Part shown: positions 25,401 through 33,943 of the stretch, piece after piece
Layout of the letters: each line of letters starts with the position of its first letter
Position numbering within the stretch: the stretch's first letter is position 1
Origin: Diplonema papillatum
Lineage: Eukaryota > Euglenozoa > Diplonemea > Diplonemida > Diplonemidae
Direction of reading: 5' to 3'
Assembly: GCA_030068145.1 (NCBI GenBank)
Contig: JAPJBO010000775.1
Span: 44,287 to 108,286, forward strand
Length of the DNA stretch: 64,000 nucleotides
Notes under the pieces: generated by a model
The model's database searches: none
What the model saw: only the letters and a program-made list of their open reading frames with translations
What the model was told of the DNA's origin: nothing
Made by a program: the position numbers and the translations under genes

Positions 25401-28400
25401 GAGAAGATTAGCCTACCGATCATATTCACTCACTATCACTCACTAACAGACTAATCCTCCCCCGGCACGTACAAACAAAAACTGACTGCAAAACCTGTAA
25501 GCGTATTCCCCTGATTGGAGTGCACATACCCATCCGTTTCGCAGGTGTACGCGGTGCCGCCCTCAGATGGATCCATCGTTTACACTGCTGAGCAGCGTAC
25601 GCACCTTCTTGACAAGTGGCGTTACTCCAGGCGCTACAAGCTCACGCCGGACGAGAGAACGTCCCTGGCTAGTCTGAAGACGTGGCAGGCCAACATTTCG
25701 ACGCTCACTTACGCCGGTATCCGAGCATTCCCTTTCATTTTCTGCACCTACCAAAGTGGGCCAGTGCCCCGTCAGAGTCGTGGACCCTTGGTTGGTTCAT
25801 GGGAAAGCCGCGGAAAACCTGACCACGAACTGGCGCTTGTCCCAACCCCTAAAAAGACTGCGCTGCAAACCTCCGACCTGCCCAAAGAACCCGAGACAGG
25901 CAATGCCCCACTTGTCACCAGAGGACCTACTTGACCGCGACCGACCTTTCACTTGCGCGCATCTCATGCTTCAGCAGGGTTGCCCACTCTGCCGCCTTAT
26001 TGCAGTTTACGGAGGGAATTGGCACAGCGGATTGTTCAACTTGCTTGATACAAACCATCAGCAGGCCGCAGTTAGTGATCAGTGGCTTATATATGGGTCT
26101 GGTGCTCGGACCAAGTCCGAGCAACCAAAAAAAAACCACAGAATGATGCGACAGCTGAGACTGCTACATTACAACAGTCACACTAGCAGTACACAGCACC
26201 GGTTACTGCACCTTTGGATCATCGTTGAAGCAACGTGCAGCCTCAATTTTGGAACCTGTGACTGGCCCCATAGCTTGAAAAATTTTTTTCCGCGCCTGCG
26301 GCGCTGGTATTTTTGGCTTGTGTATGGTTTCATGACGTGTTGCCAAGAAAGCGAAGACCGCGGCTGTCCGCCCTGCTGTTGCAGATTACTGCTAAGCGTT
26401 CTTGAAGGATCCCGGCACACTGCTACAGTACCCAAACACTCGCCTTCTTTCGCATGGCTCTCTTGCTTCCGAAGGACAGTGTCTGTGGTGGACAGTAGTG
26501 ACAGTCACAAAGAGGTGCACCCTGTCGGATACATAAACGTGCAGTTGTGCCGCAACTGGGATTTTTAGTATCTCCGAGCAACTTATGGACAGTTACGTGG
26601 GAATCTTTATATATAAGGCCCTGTTAGTGTTTAACATAGGATAATACAGGGGGTCTTTTGCGCACCTCAAATCAGGGGATTAGCTTCTATATCCACATTT
26701 GGACCGTCAGTCTTAATTTGGAAAGGCCGTCGAGAAAAAAATAAATAAAAAATGGGACTACACCACCACCAAGCCCCGGCAGAGTGGCCACTGTGCAATC
26801 CGAGGCCCTCTCAGGGCCCAGCCTTGTCGTGAAGATACGTCGCGTCGCGCTGCATTGAGCCTATTTCCTGGGCTGCAGGTCTTTCGAAGAATTCGGCGAA
26901 TACAATGTATCGAATGGGTCGGCGGGTGTGAGGCAACTTCTGTTCGCGCTGCCCTTGCGACAGGGTGGTGAAGGAGGGGAGCAAGCTAGCTTGGATGTCT
27001 GTGCATGATGGGCAATACCGTTTCTTCGGGCCTGGAAATTTGGTGTACCATACCGTTTTTTCCGGCTCGCTACGCGAGCCGAAAAATTGATTATTAGTAT
27101 TTGAGGAACACTGAGTGAAGATGACCAATACACTACATTAGAGGGCCACACATGTTACGACCATTAGTTAGAGTGCGTAGTGTGTAACTCCACTCTTCTA
27201 CTGTACTCAGAGGCAAGATGTTGTGGTACCGGGGGTTCCAGTCGACAAATCCTGGCTGTTGCTACCGTGACATAGAGGCTGAGGCCGGAGAGGTGGCAGA
27301 GACCCGTGCAACACTGGCAGGTGAGCCCCCTAAGTGCAGAAACTGCTGAAAAACAGTGAAAACACAAAAAGCCGTTAGCGGTCCAAATTTGGAAAATGGG
27401 CTGGAGACCAAGCTAGTGCCCTGCTCAAATGCGCAAAAAAAAAATATATATATGAGACGATGCCAAACCCCCCCCCTTTGCACTAATAAAAATCTTTTTG
27501 ACGTCACCCCATACTGGCCCCGAACCCCCGTCTGCGTGGCCCAAAACGGGTCCCAAACGGTTTTTGACGGGCTGAGTCGAGGTAAAGGGGTCTCCGAAGG
27601 TCCACGAATGGGCCCAGGTGGGCCCAGGTGGGCCCCGGAGCGGGCACTCAGCGCGAGGGGGAGAGCCCCCCAAAATGGGGTCATTTTCGGGCCTCGCCAC
27701 TATTCAAGCTAGTCAAACACTTTCTGGCCTCCAGCGGGAAACCCAGACTTCAAAACGACAAGATCGGCTGTGTTCAGCCGTAGATAGCCACCAGCGGGTC
27801 CTCTTGAAGCCGAAGAATGCTCTCGGGGGTCACAGTTAGCCCCATGTGTGCAGCGCCAGCAGTGGGCAGGCACACGCTCAGAATGTGTGGTATGCAAGTG
27901 CACCCTGCCTAGAATCCGGCTTCACCCGCTTTTGAGAACACAGTGCTTACAAGGAAAACGCAGAATATAAGGTGGAAAAATTCAAAAGAACCAAGATGAG
28001 GACTGTGGGCCCCCCCGCCAACGCCAATCTCGGCAGCCTTTCCCCGGTTCTTTCAGAGATTGTCACCCACGACCATTCCAACAGCCCTGTACCGGGCACG
28101 TGCCCAGTCCAAACCGCTCACGATGCGTCGCCGGCTCGCCTCGTCGTCAAGGCTGTTGAAGGCTTCTGAAAGCCTACCAGAAAGGCGCTTCCAGATGTCA
28201 ACGTTCTCCTCCTCTGTCATTAGGGCGAGAAAGAAACCGATCAGGTCCTCACCAGAGACCTTTTCGCAAAAGGTCCTGCTGGCTACGAGTCGTCTCTGCA
28301 TGGACTGACCACGTCTCGTTTCCTCATGAAACGGCGACAACTTCTGCATTGCTCTCACCGATGACTCCACGAACTCCAGACCCGTGATCTTTGGCATTTT

Positions 28401-31400
28401 CCCTCTCTTAGTTTCCGTTTTCCTGGGTCAACCTGTATTCTTAATTCGTATTGCTGGTAAAGCCGGATTCTAGGCAGGGTGCACCTGCTGCACCCACTCT
28501 ATTTACAAGGTGTGCCTGCCCACCGCAGGCGCTGCAGGCGGGGTGGCCAAGTAGGGCTATCTGAGACCCCTGAGAACATTCTTCGGCTTCAAGAGGACCC
28601 GCTGGTGGCTATCTACAGCGGAACACAGCCGATCTTGTCGTTGTGTAGTCTGGGTTTCCCGCTGGAGGCCAGAAGGTGTTTGACTAGCTTGAGAAGTGGC
28701 GAGGCTTTGAAAATGACCCCATTTTGGGGGCTCTCCCCCTCGCGCTGAGTGCCCGCTCCGGGGCCCACATGGGCCCACCTGGGCCTATTCGTGGGCCTTC
28801 AGAGACCCCTTTACCTCGACTCAGCCCGCCAAAAACCGTTTGGGAACCGTTTTGGGCCACACAAGTGGGGTTTCGGAACCAGTATGGGGTGACATCAAAT
28901 TTTTTTTTATTAGTGCAAAGGGGGGGGGTTTTTGGCATCGTACCATATGTATAATTTCGTGTCCGGATCTTGTGTCAAGGTGCACTCCAGTACACACATG
29001 AACTATGGGTGGGGCTCCGGGTGTGCATGGGAGGGAGGGCCGGCGGAAGGTTGCGGAGGGTCGAGGAGGGTCGGCAGAGTACGCACGTTGAAGAGCTCCC
29101 GCGTGTGCTCGTCGAACTGGCTCAGATCAAGCCTGATTCAGCCTCTCCGACCTTTACAGACTATGCTGTGAAGTTCGTGGTAGCTCCACAGGCTAGGAAA
29201 GTTGTCGTCGCTGTATCCAGAGGCCGTGTGTTCTGCCTTTGTGAAGTGCCCTTGCCCGCCGTGAATGGCCCTCACCCACCATCTTGGATAGACACGCCTC
29301 ACGCTCGCACCACCCGAAACCGAAACGACCCATGACCCCAAGAGCTGTGCCTCCCGCTGTGCCCGAATACACCCCGCTTTCTAATTTATGGATTCGCCAA
29401 AAATCGCCTAAAAAAAATTAGTTCGTCCATAAATTACAAATCCATAATTTGCTGACCACAAATAACGCCACAAATTATAGGACCAAAGCAACAAGTCACT
29501 GGCCATGCTATGGACAGGAAAGGGCTCGGCGAGAAGAGCACACAGCGACCGGTCAGTTTAATAACTATTGTCCAATCAGGTTTGAAGCCGTAAGTAAGCC
29601 CTGCCGACAGTCCATCGATCGCAAACTGGGACCAGTCTACTTTTAACAAGAACAAGGAAACAAGCATTTGCTGTTCAAAATTTTTCGTGCCTGCGGCGCA
29701 GGCATAATTAGCATCTGCCTCTGCGGTGGGTGGTCGGGGCACAGCTAGTTCCCTGTCCCCAAAAAGGTCGAGTGCCTGTCCAAGAGCCTGGACGGGAAAT
29801 ATTAATCCTGGGCCCCTCCAAAGAATATAATAATTCGTATAAATAAATTGCATGGCCATAAAATAGAATTCCGCAAATTAAAGGGCCATAAATTGTCAGG
29901 GTGTACAACGTCTTCAGGCCAAAAAACGTCCAGATGCGCCAAAATTACGTCTCTGTATTATGCACTGGTGTTAAAGCCTTAACTTAAAAGGAAAAAAAAA
30001 AAAAAAAACGATTGGCTCCTGATAGTGTACCCGTCCACATGCACACTTCACGACTGCGGCGTTGCGTGCTGCGAAGTCGTCAAGAATTTACCAGAACGTG
30101 GTAGTCTTTTGCTAGGTCCTCCTTCCGGCCCGTAGCACGGGTTAAGCCGGCAGCCGCTGCTTGACGGCAAAGTGCATGCTGATTCGTGTGGTCCGTGTAC
30201 TTAAAAGTTCCCAATGCTTAACGGCTTTATCACGTGGGCGGCCCTCAAGTGACACCACTTTATCTTAGCCGTACTTCAACCTTATTATGTGGTGTTCGTC
30301 GTTAGCCGTGGGCAACGCACATTTCTTCCCGCACTCGCAAAACAGGGATCGCAGGGACGTGGTGGTTGACAGGGCCGCAGAACGATGCCGCTTTCTATGA
30401 ACGTTTCGGCATGAAGGTCACCGAAGACGGCTTCCTCAAGGACTGGCTGAAGGTGCAAAAAGTGAAGCTGCAGTGGAATATTGTCGCAAGACTGGGCTCG
30501 TCGTTCGGTGTGTCTTTTTTTTTTTTTTTTTTTTACATAAGCGCCAGCTTGGAAGGAAATGCTTGTGCTATCACCCGAACAGGACCGAAAGTCCCCGTCC
30601 GAAGGGCCCACTGATGAGCTCTAGCTTTGGATTGGTCTGCGTTCACGAGAAACTCGAGACGAGGAACCAGCAGTGTTGCTATTGGACAATTTGCATACCT
30701 GCATCCTGTCTGAACACGATCTACGATTCTTACGATACCTAAAATTCTTCCCCCGATGTATCACCTGGATGATGATCTTTAAAGGGTGGCGGGCAGCTGC
30801 CCTCTCAAACGTCCCCGTTTTCTCCAGTCCTCTCTCAAGATGACGGTGCTCGCACCAACCATGCACGAAAAGCAGACAATGCTGCCTGAACATCAATTCA
30901 AGGTTGCCCCTCGCCACCCCATGCTGCCTGAACATCAATTCAAGATTGCCCCTCGCCACCCCATGCTGCCTGAACATCAATTCAAGATTGCCCCTCGCCA
31001 CCCCATGCTGGCTGAACATCAATTCAAGATTGCCCCTCGCCACCCCATGCTGCCTGAACATCAATTTAAGATTGCCCCTCGCCACCCCATGCTGGCTGAA
31101 AAGCGCGGAGCCCAATCATCTCATCTAATTCCAGCGTGTTTCGAACTGTACGAAAACGTTTTTCAGCGTTTCCCAGGGAAAGGGAAGACACATCGACAGT
31201 AACAGCATTCCGATCACGGACACAGTTCCTCCCCCAGTGTGTATTATATGTACACCGCTACATGGCTCCCGGATAGTTGGGCTCACCCACGGCATCATCA
31301 TTGCCGTGGATACTGCATCAGCACCCTCAAATCCGATGTCCTCTAGGTGTCTCAAGGCTAAGCGAGTCCAACAACCCACACAGCGGTCACGATCCCGTTC

Positions 31401-31865
31401 GCGTATTGGCTCGCGTCGACCCAGGACCAGTATTTTGAACGGACCCTGCAGTCGCCAACGGCGTTCGGCGGCTTCGCGAGGTACCTGAAGCAGCAGGGCG
31501 ACCGCACGACGAACGGGGAGCTCGTCGAAAAGTACCGCTCGGGACACTTATATAATGAGGTGTCCGGGCAGTCGAAGAAGATGAGGGTCTCAGGTGACGA
31601 GCTGCTCGCTGACCGTGTCGTCGACATCAACTTCGCGAAGCCCGAAAAACGGGCCGCGCCGCGCGCCGAGAGCAGGCAGGCGGGCGAGTATAGCAACGAG
31701 GTCCCGGCGCCGCTGCGTCCGGGCAGCGTGGCCGACGACGCGGCGCACTGGACGATCCCGCCCGTCGCGGGCGTCGCTGTCCCGGTTCCGGCGCTGCCTT
31801 CGGCTACTCGGCTGAGCTCGCAGGATCCCACGGACCAGTTCTGCGAGCTCGTCTTTGGGCGGTGA
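19478..31865 (+). CDS. unrecognised 329-residue protein with two predicted membrane helices (five exons)
   Basis: I do not recognise the family. Exons: 19478-19500, 23347-23497, 25545-25716, 30346-30507 and 31384-31865. Each join is GT-AG with matching phase (2, 0, 1, 1), and the total is 990 nt. The protein starts MADGGVTN. Its middle contains MYYQWSYHYPTGPKRRLEK and RYSRRYKLTPDERTSL. It then has hydrophobic segments at about 107-124 (STLTYAGIAGTWWL) and 160-181 (NIVARLGSSFAVTIPFAYWL), and a hydrophilic tail ending ELVFGR before TGA. Two short helices with charged flanks could suit an organelle inner-membrane subunit, but that is inference only. A TATA box precedes it. Its four introns (3846, 2047, 4629 and 876 bp) hold many repeats, a foldback element and a minisatellite. 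Exons 3 to 5 are strongest; exon 1 and the exact 5' edge of exon 2 are less sure. Confidence 0.72.
19501..23346. other. first intron of the five-exon gene
   Basis: 3.8 kb. A minus-strand ORF of 270 codons (21885-22697) is present but has no recognisable domain and mixed base use, so I do not call it. A stretch at 21740-22070 is rich in CAGTAY-type short repeats, giving QY-rich peptides on both strands. An R4-type tail lies at 20426-20480. An AT-rich segment lies at 20480-20610. Confidence 0.5.
23966..24255 (+). repeat. dispersed repeat family R6, copy 2
   Basis: The longest R6 copy. It has CTCCCCGTGACGGATT upstream of the GAGCTACGAACAGCCGCCTG block, then the ACTCAGGTTCC, GATGATGGTCCG and GGCTTAAAGGACCGAAACAC blocks. 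A truncated copy follows at 24536-24660. Confidence 0.75.
24536..24660 (+). repeat. dispersed repeat family R6, copy 3 (short)
   Basis: Retains AGCCGCCTGCCAAACC, ACTCAGGTCCCG and TGATGGTCCG in family order, with internal losses. Confidence 0.6.
25022..25130 (+). repeat. dispersed repeat shared with 37420-37525
   Basis: Blocks TTTGAGAGCCTTCCGGCTAC, TATCTTGAAG and CTTGCGTCGTGATGA occur in the same order in both copies. Confidence 0.65.
25253..25330 (+). repeat. dispersed repeat, partner of 2364-2432
   Basis: Contains GGCAGCGTACTACATG and AACTTACCAAAGCAGG in the same order as the first copy. Confidence 0.6.
26200..26530 (+). repeat. dispersed repeat family R7, inverted copy
   Basis: Reverse complement of 11190-11660, including CACCTTTGGATCATCGTT and CGCGCCTGCGGCGC. 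It makes up the second half of a 270-codon ORF (25756-26568), which I therefore reject as a gene. It lies in the third intron of the five-exon gene. Confidence 0.7.
27443..28955. mobile_element. foldback-type element with about 480-bp inverted arms
   Basis: The left arm (about 27443-27930) and right arm (about 28453-28955) are reverse complements with moderate divergence. Shared landmarks include ACGATGCCAAA at the outer ends, a GGGCCCACATGGGCC-type palindrome, CGGGCACTCAGCGCGAGG, and AGAATCCGGCTT at the inner ends. The spacer of about 520 bp carries one minus-strand ORF of 114 codons (28053-28397). The element lies in the third intron of the five-exon gene. Long imperfect arms around a small core match foldback transposons. 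No transposase was seen and target duplications could not be fixed by eye. Confidence 0.7.
28053..28397 (-). CDS. small ORF inside the foldback element, unknown function
   Basis: A complete 114-codon ORF with ATG (MPKITGLEF) and a TGA stop, centred between the inverted arms. The peptide is mostly polar and helix-prone, with runs such as SGEDLIGFFLALMTEEENV and LDWARARYRAV, and no signal peptide, Cys cluster or known motif. Its amino-acid mix looks like real protein rather than a shadow, and its place in the spacer suggests it belongs to the element. It is too short for a transposase. It could be a captured host exon or an accessory factor. Confidence 0.4.
   Translation of the reverse strand: MPKITGLEFVESSVRAMQKLSPFHEETRRGQSMQRRLVASRTFCEKVSGEDLIGFFLALMTEEENVDIWKRLSGRLSEAFNSLDDEASRRRIVSGLDWARARYRAVGMVVGDNL
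28960..30345. other. remainder of the third intron of the five-exon gene
   Basis: A plus-strand open stretch at about 28970-29335 (containing TFTDYAVKFVV and KVVVAVSRGRVFCLCEV) looks somewhat coding, but the neighbouring gene splices over it without needing it. 29380-29905 is AT-rich, with several copies of CCATAAATT and its complement. A poly-A run lies at about 29991-30008, and an R3 repeat at 30140-30290. Confidence 0.4.
30140..30290 (+). repeat. dispersed repeat family R3, copy 1
   Basis: About 150 bp: GCCGGCAGCCGCTGCTT, GCATGCTGAT, AAGTTCCCAATGCTTAACGG and GACACCACTTTATCTT. Copies at 38986-39143 and 53694-53855 also lie in introns, all in gene orientation. It ends about 55 bp before the acceptor of exon 4. 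Confidence 0.75.
30533..30570 (+). repeat. dispersed repeat family R2, 5' fragment
   Basis: ACATAAGCGCCAGCTTGG followed by AAGGAAATGCT, right after a poly-T run of about 20. Longer copies are at 45977-46355 and 56905-57188. Confidence 0.65.
30870..31105 (+). repeat. minisatellite with a 42-bp unit, about five copies
   Basis: The unit is 42 bp and contains CTGCCTGAACATCAATTCAA and GCCCCTCGCCACCCCATG. As 42 is divisible by three, it keeps one frame open and encodes MLPEHQFKIAPRHP repeats. It lies in the last intron of the five-exon gene. Its first part (GCACCAACCATGCACGA) resembles dispersed sequence at 51008-51045 and 54906-55015, suggesting that a dispersed repeat seeded it. Confidence 0.85.
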
Positions 31866-31974
31866 CGCGGAAGTCCTTTTCGCTGGCGCCCCGCTTCCGG
31901 CCCGAAGGTGTTTCGAATGCTGTTACAGAGTGGAAGACCCTTTGGACGCGTTTCGCTTGCCCATGTTCCAGGTA

Positions 31975-32095
31975 CAGGCGGTGACGAGCTATGAACAGTC
32001 ACCTGACCAACCAGACTCACAGCGCTGTCCCGTCAGACACTCATGTTCCGCACTGGTGCTTGTCCGGCTATCGTGGCCGTTGCTTAAGAAGCCGA
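31975..32095 (+). repeat. dispersed repeat family R6, copy 4
   Basis: GGCGGTGACGAGCTATGAAC, CCAGACTCACAGCGCTGTCC and CACTCATGTTCCGC are in family order. It starts about 110 bp after the stop codon of the five-exon gene, so it may lie in that gene's 3' UTR. Confidence 0.65.
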
Positions 32096-32962
32096 ACGCA
32101 GGGTATCCTAGGTTTGCGTCAAAGAAGCAGCCGTCTTGCACTGCGTCAACACTTAAAAAAAAAGGCGCCGCCTTCCGCTGGCAAGGGGAGGTACAGGTGA
32201 CGTCCTCTTGCGAGTTGCTGAATCCGCTTTGTGCCTTCCGCAACCAGCTCACAACTCTTTGCCAGATGCGCGGTGAGGACAGCGGGCACACGACGCGAAC
32301 GGCAAAAAAAAACTGGATTTCCGCAGGATTCAGCAGCTGGCCCTAGTAGTCCTTGTCCTTGAACGTCGGCGTCGGACGCACCCGCGTCTCCGCGCACATT
32401 TGTGTAACGTATCTTGCTCTGTGCCGCACCTGTCCCTTTCCTGCTGCGCCCCCTTTGCGGAGCTCGCCTTCTCTCCCGACAGCTCCCGCGCCTTCCCAAG
32501 TAATTCTTTTGACTTCAGATAGCAGTGCTCTGCTGGAGGCCGAAAGGAAACCAAAAAAAAAAAAGAAAACGAAGCCCTTTTCTACGTTCTCATCGCCGGC
32601 TTTCGTCGCCTCTACTCGCAACCAAGAGAACATCTTTTCCTAGAAGAACGCTCGATCCATGCAGCTTTAGCAGCTGCTGGAAGGGGCCGGTCAATCGGAG
32701 ACTCTGAGGATACCGGGCCTTTAAACCCCCAAAGACTCTCAGAACCACGCTCTGAATCTTGACCCATTGATGTGGATGCATTGGGACTAGTGCGCGAGTT
32801 TGGAATCAGCACCGTAAGCGTTAAACAAAAAAGCACACATCGATACTCTTACCCCGCGTCACCGCCACCCTTATGTCCACGCAGAGCATAAAAGGTATCT
32901 TCCCATACTGCCAGAAGACACCCGCAGACTTCCCGGAGTTGCAAGCGAACTTTCACTCCAAA

Positions 32963-33026
32963 AAAGACCCGCTTTGTAGTTGTATTGGTTTTCCACCTCT
33001 AGCCTCCGTCGAAAGGCACAAGGCAG
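32963..33026 (+). repeat. dispersed repeat family R1, fragment
   Basis: Retains the core end TTTGTAGTTGTATTG, CCTCTAGCCTCC and GCACAAGGCAGC of the R1 consensus. Confidence 0.55.
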
Positions 33027-33212
33027 CTTTGTTCGTGCGTACGTGTGTAACCCTGTTTTGAGTGATTCGAGACTGGAGGTCCTATGAACATGCAATGTGA
33101 ATAGCCTCTATTCGAGCCAACCCGGCTTTTCTTGCAACAATTATGAAACCGTATTGTTTTTGGACTGGATAATAGTTCAGTGCAAGCTTTTTTCCCTTCT
33201 GGGAAATTGCAC

Positions 33213-33278
33213 AGGGGTGGCAGAGTGAGCGGGCGCCGGCCTTCAGGCCGGTCGGCCCGGGTTCGAATCCCGCCCCTC
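33213..33278 (+). other. tRNA-like sequence, possible SINE head
   Basis: A 7-bp acceptor-like stem pairs AGGGGTG (33213-33219) with CGCCCCT (33271-33277). A perfect B box GGTTCGAATCC and an A-box-like TGGCAGAGTG are present. The middle forms a 6-bp CCGGCC hairpin with a TTCA loop rather than a standard anticodon arm, and the total is only 66 nt. It is therefore unlikely to be a working tRNA. It sits just upstream of a repeat body (33300 on), as in a tRNA-derived SINE. Confidence 0.5.
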
Positions 33279-33299
33279 ACACTTTTCCGGTCGAAGATG

Positions 33300-33770
33300 G
33301 TTTTCGAGGTTTGTTGCGTTTCGGGGTCTAATGTGCCCGAAATTTGCGTTTTTGGCGGAGTTTCTCAGCATCTCGCGGTATTTGGGTCACCCCGGGAAAC
33401 GGAGTCGGGGGTCCGGTCTCCCCGGGTACTGGCGCCGAACTTGCCATCACACTGTGATTCACAGGCCAAACTTGCTACACGCCGAACTCAGCACCACCAG
33501 AACCCGAACTTTGCTTCAGAACATAGCTTCGCCCGAACTCAGCTGCGCCCGAACTTTGGCTCATTGGAACTTAGCTTCGCCCGAACTTTCCTTCGCTCGA
33601 ACTTTGCTTCACCAGAACTTAGCTTCACCCGAACTTTGCTTCGCCCGAACTCAGCTGCGCCTGAACTTTGCTTCGCCCGAACTTTGGTTCACCAGAAATT
33701 TGCATCACCCAACTTGGCATCGCCCGAACTTAGCTGCGCACGAACTTTACTGTTCCCGAACTTTAACAGC
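33300..33770 (+). repeat. repeat body running into degenerate 16-bp CGAACTTNGCTTCGCC tandem repeats
   Basis: 33300-33480 contains CGAGGTTTGTTGCGTTTCGG and GGGAAACGGAGTCGGGGGTC. From about 33477, some 18 imperfect copies of a 16-bp unit (CGAACTTTGCTTCGCC and variants) follow. The body plus a few units recurs inverted at 49730-49946, upstream of exon 2 of the kinase gene. Confidence 0.75.
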
Positions 33771-33943
33771 CTGCCTCCAGTCTCGCCCCGCGCCGGCCTT
33801 TAGCCGAGTGCACGTACTTTAGCACAGCACGCTGCCATCCGACAATTTTTTGATACCTACAAGTTCAACTGCTACAAGCAAGCTCGTCACCATAAAAAAA
33901 CATTCGTGCGCGAACAGGTTAGAGAAGGGGGCAAAAGACAGAC

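Larger units (their letters stand above)
23498..25544. other. second intron of the five-exon gene
   Basis: 2.0 kb. Contains a poly-C run near 23934-23954, R6 copies at 23966-24255 and 24536-24660, a repeat at 25022-25130 shared with 37420-37525, and a repeat at 25253-25330 shared with 2364-2432. No gene seen. Confidence 0.5.
31866..33943. other. spacer between the five-exon gene and the TruD-like gene
   Basis: No gene seen. Contains an R6 copy (31975-32095), an R4-type tail (32685-32760), an R1 fragment (32963-33026), a tRNA-like sequence (33213-33278), and a repeat body running into degenerate 16-bp tandem repeats (33300-33770). Confidence 0.55.

Noticed and set aside
25756-26568. 270-codon plus-strand ORF with an apparent CPLC motif
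   Set aside because: Its second half is a copy of repeat family R7 and it overlaps the intron of a phase-consistent gene.
28970-29335. terminal exon with TFTDYAVKFVV
   Set aside because: The five-exon gene joins 25716 to 30346 in phase without it, and no clean acceptor of the right phase was found.
33213-33278. tRNA-Sec (TCA-like loop)
   Set aside because: Only 66 nt, no long acceptor/T-arm stack and a tetraloop hairpin instead of a 7-nt anticodon loop.
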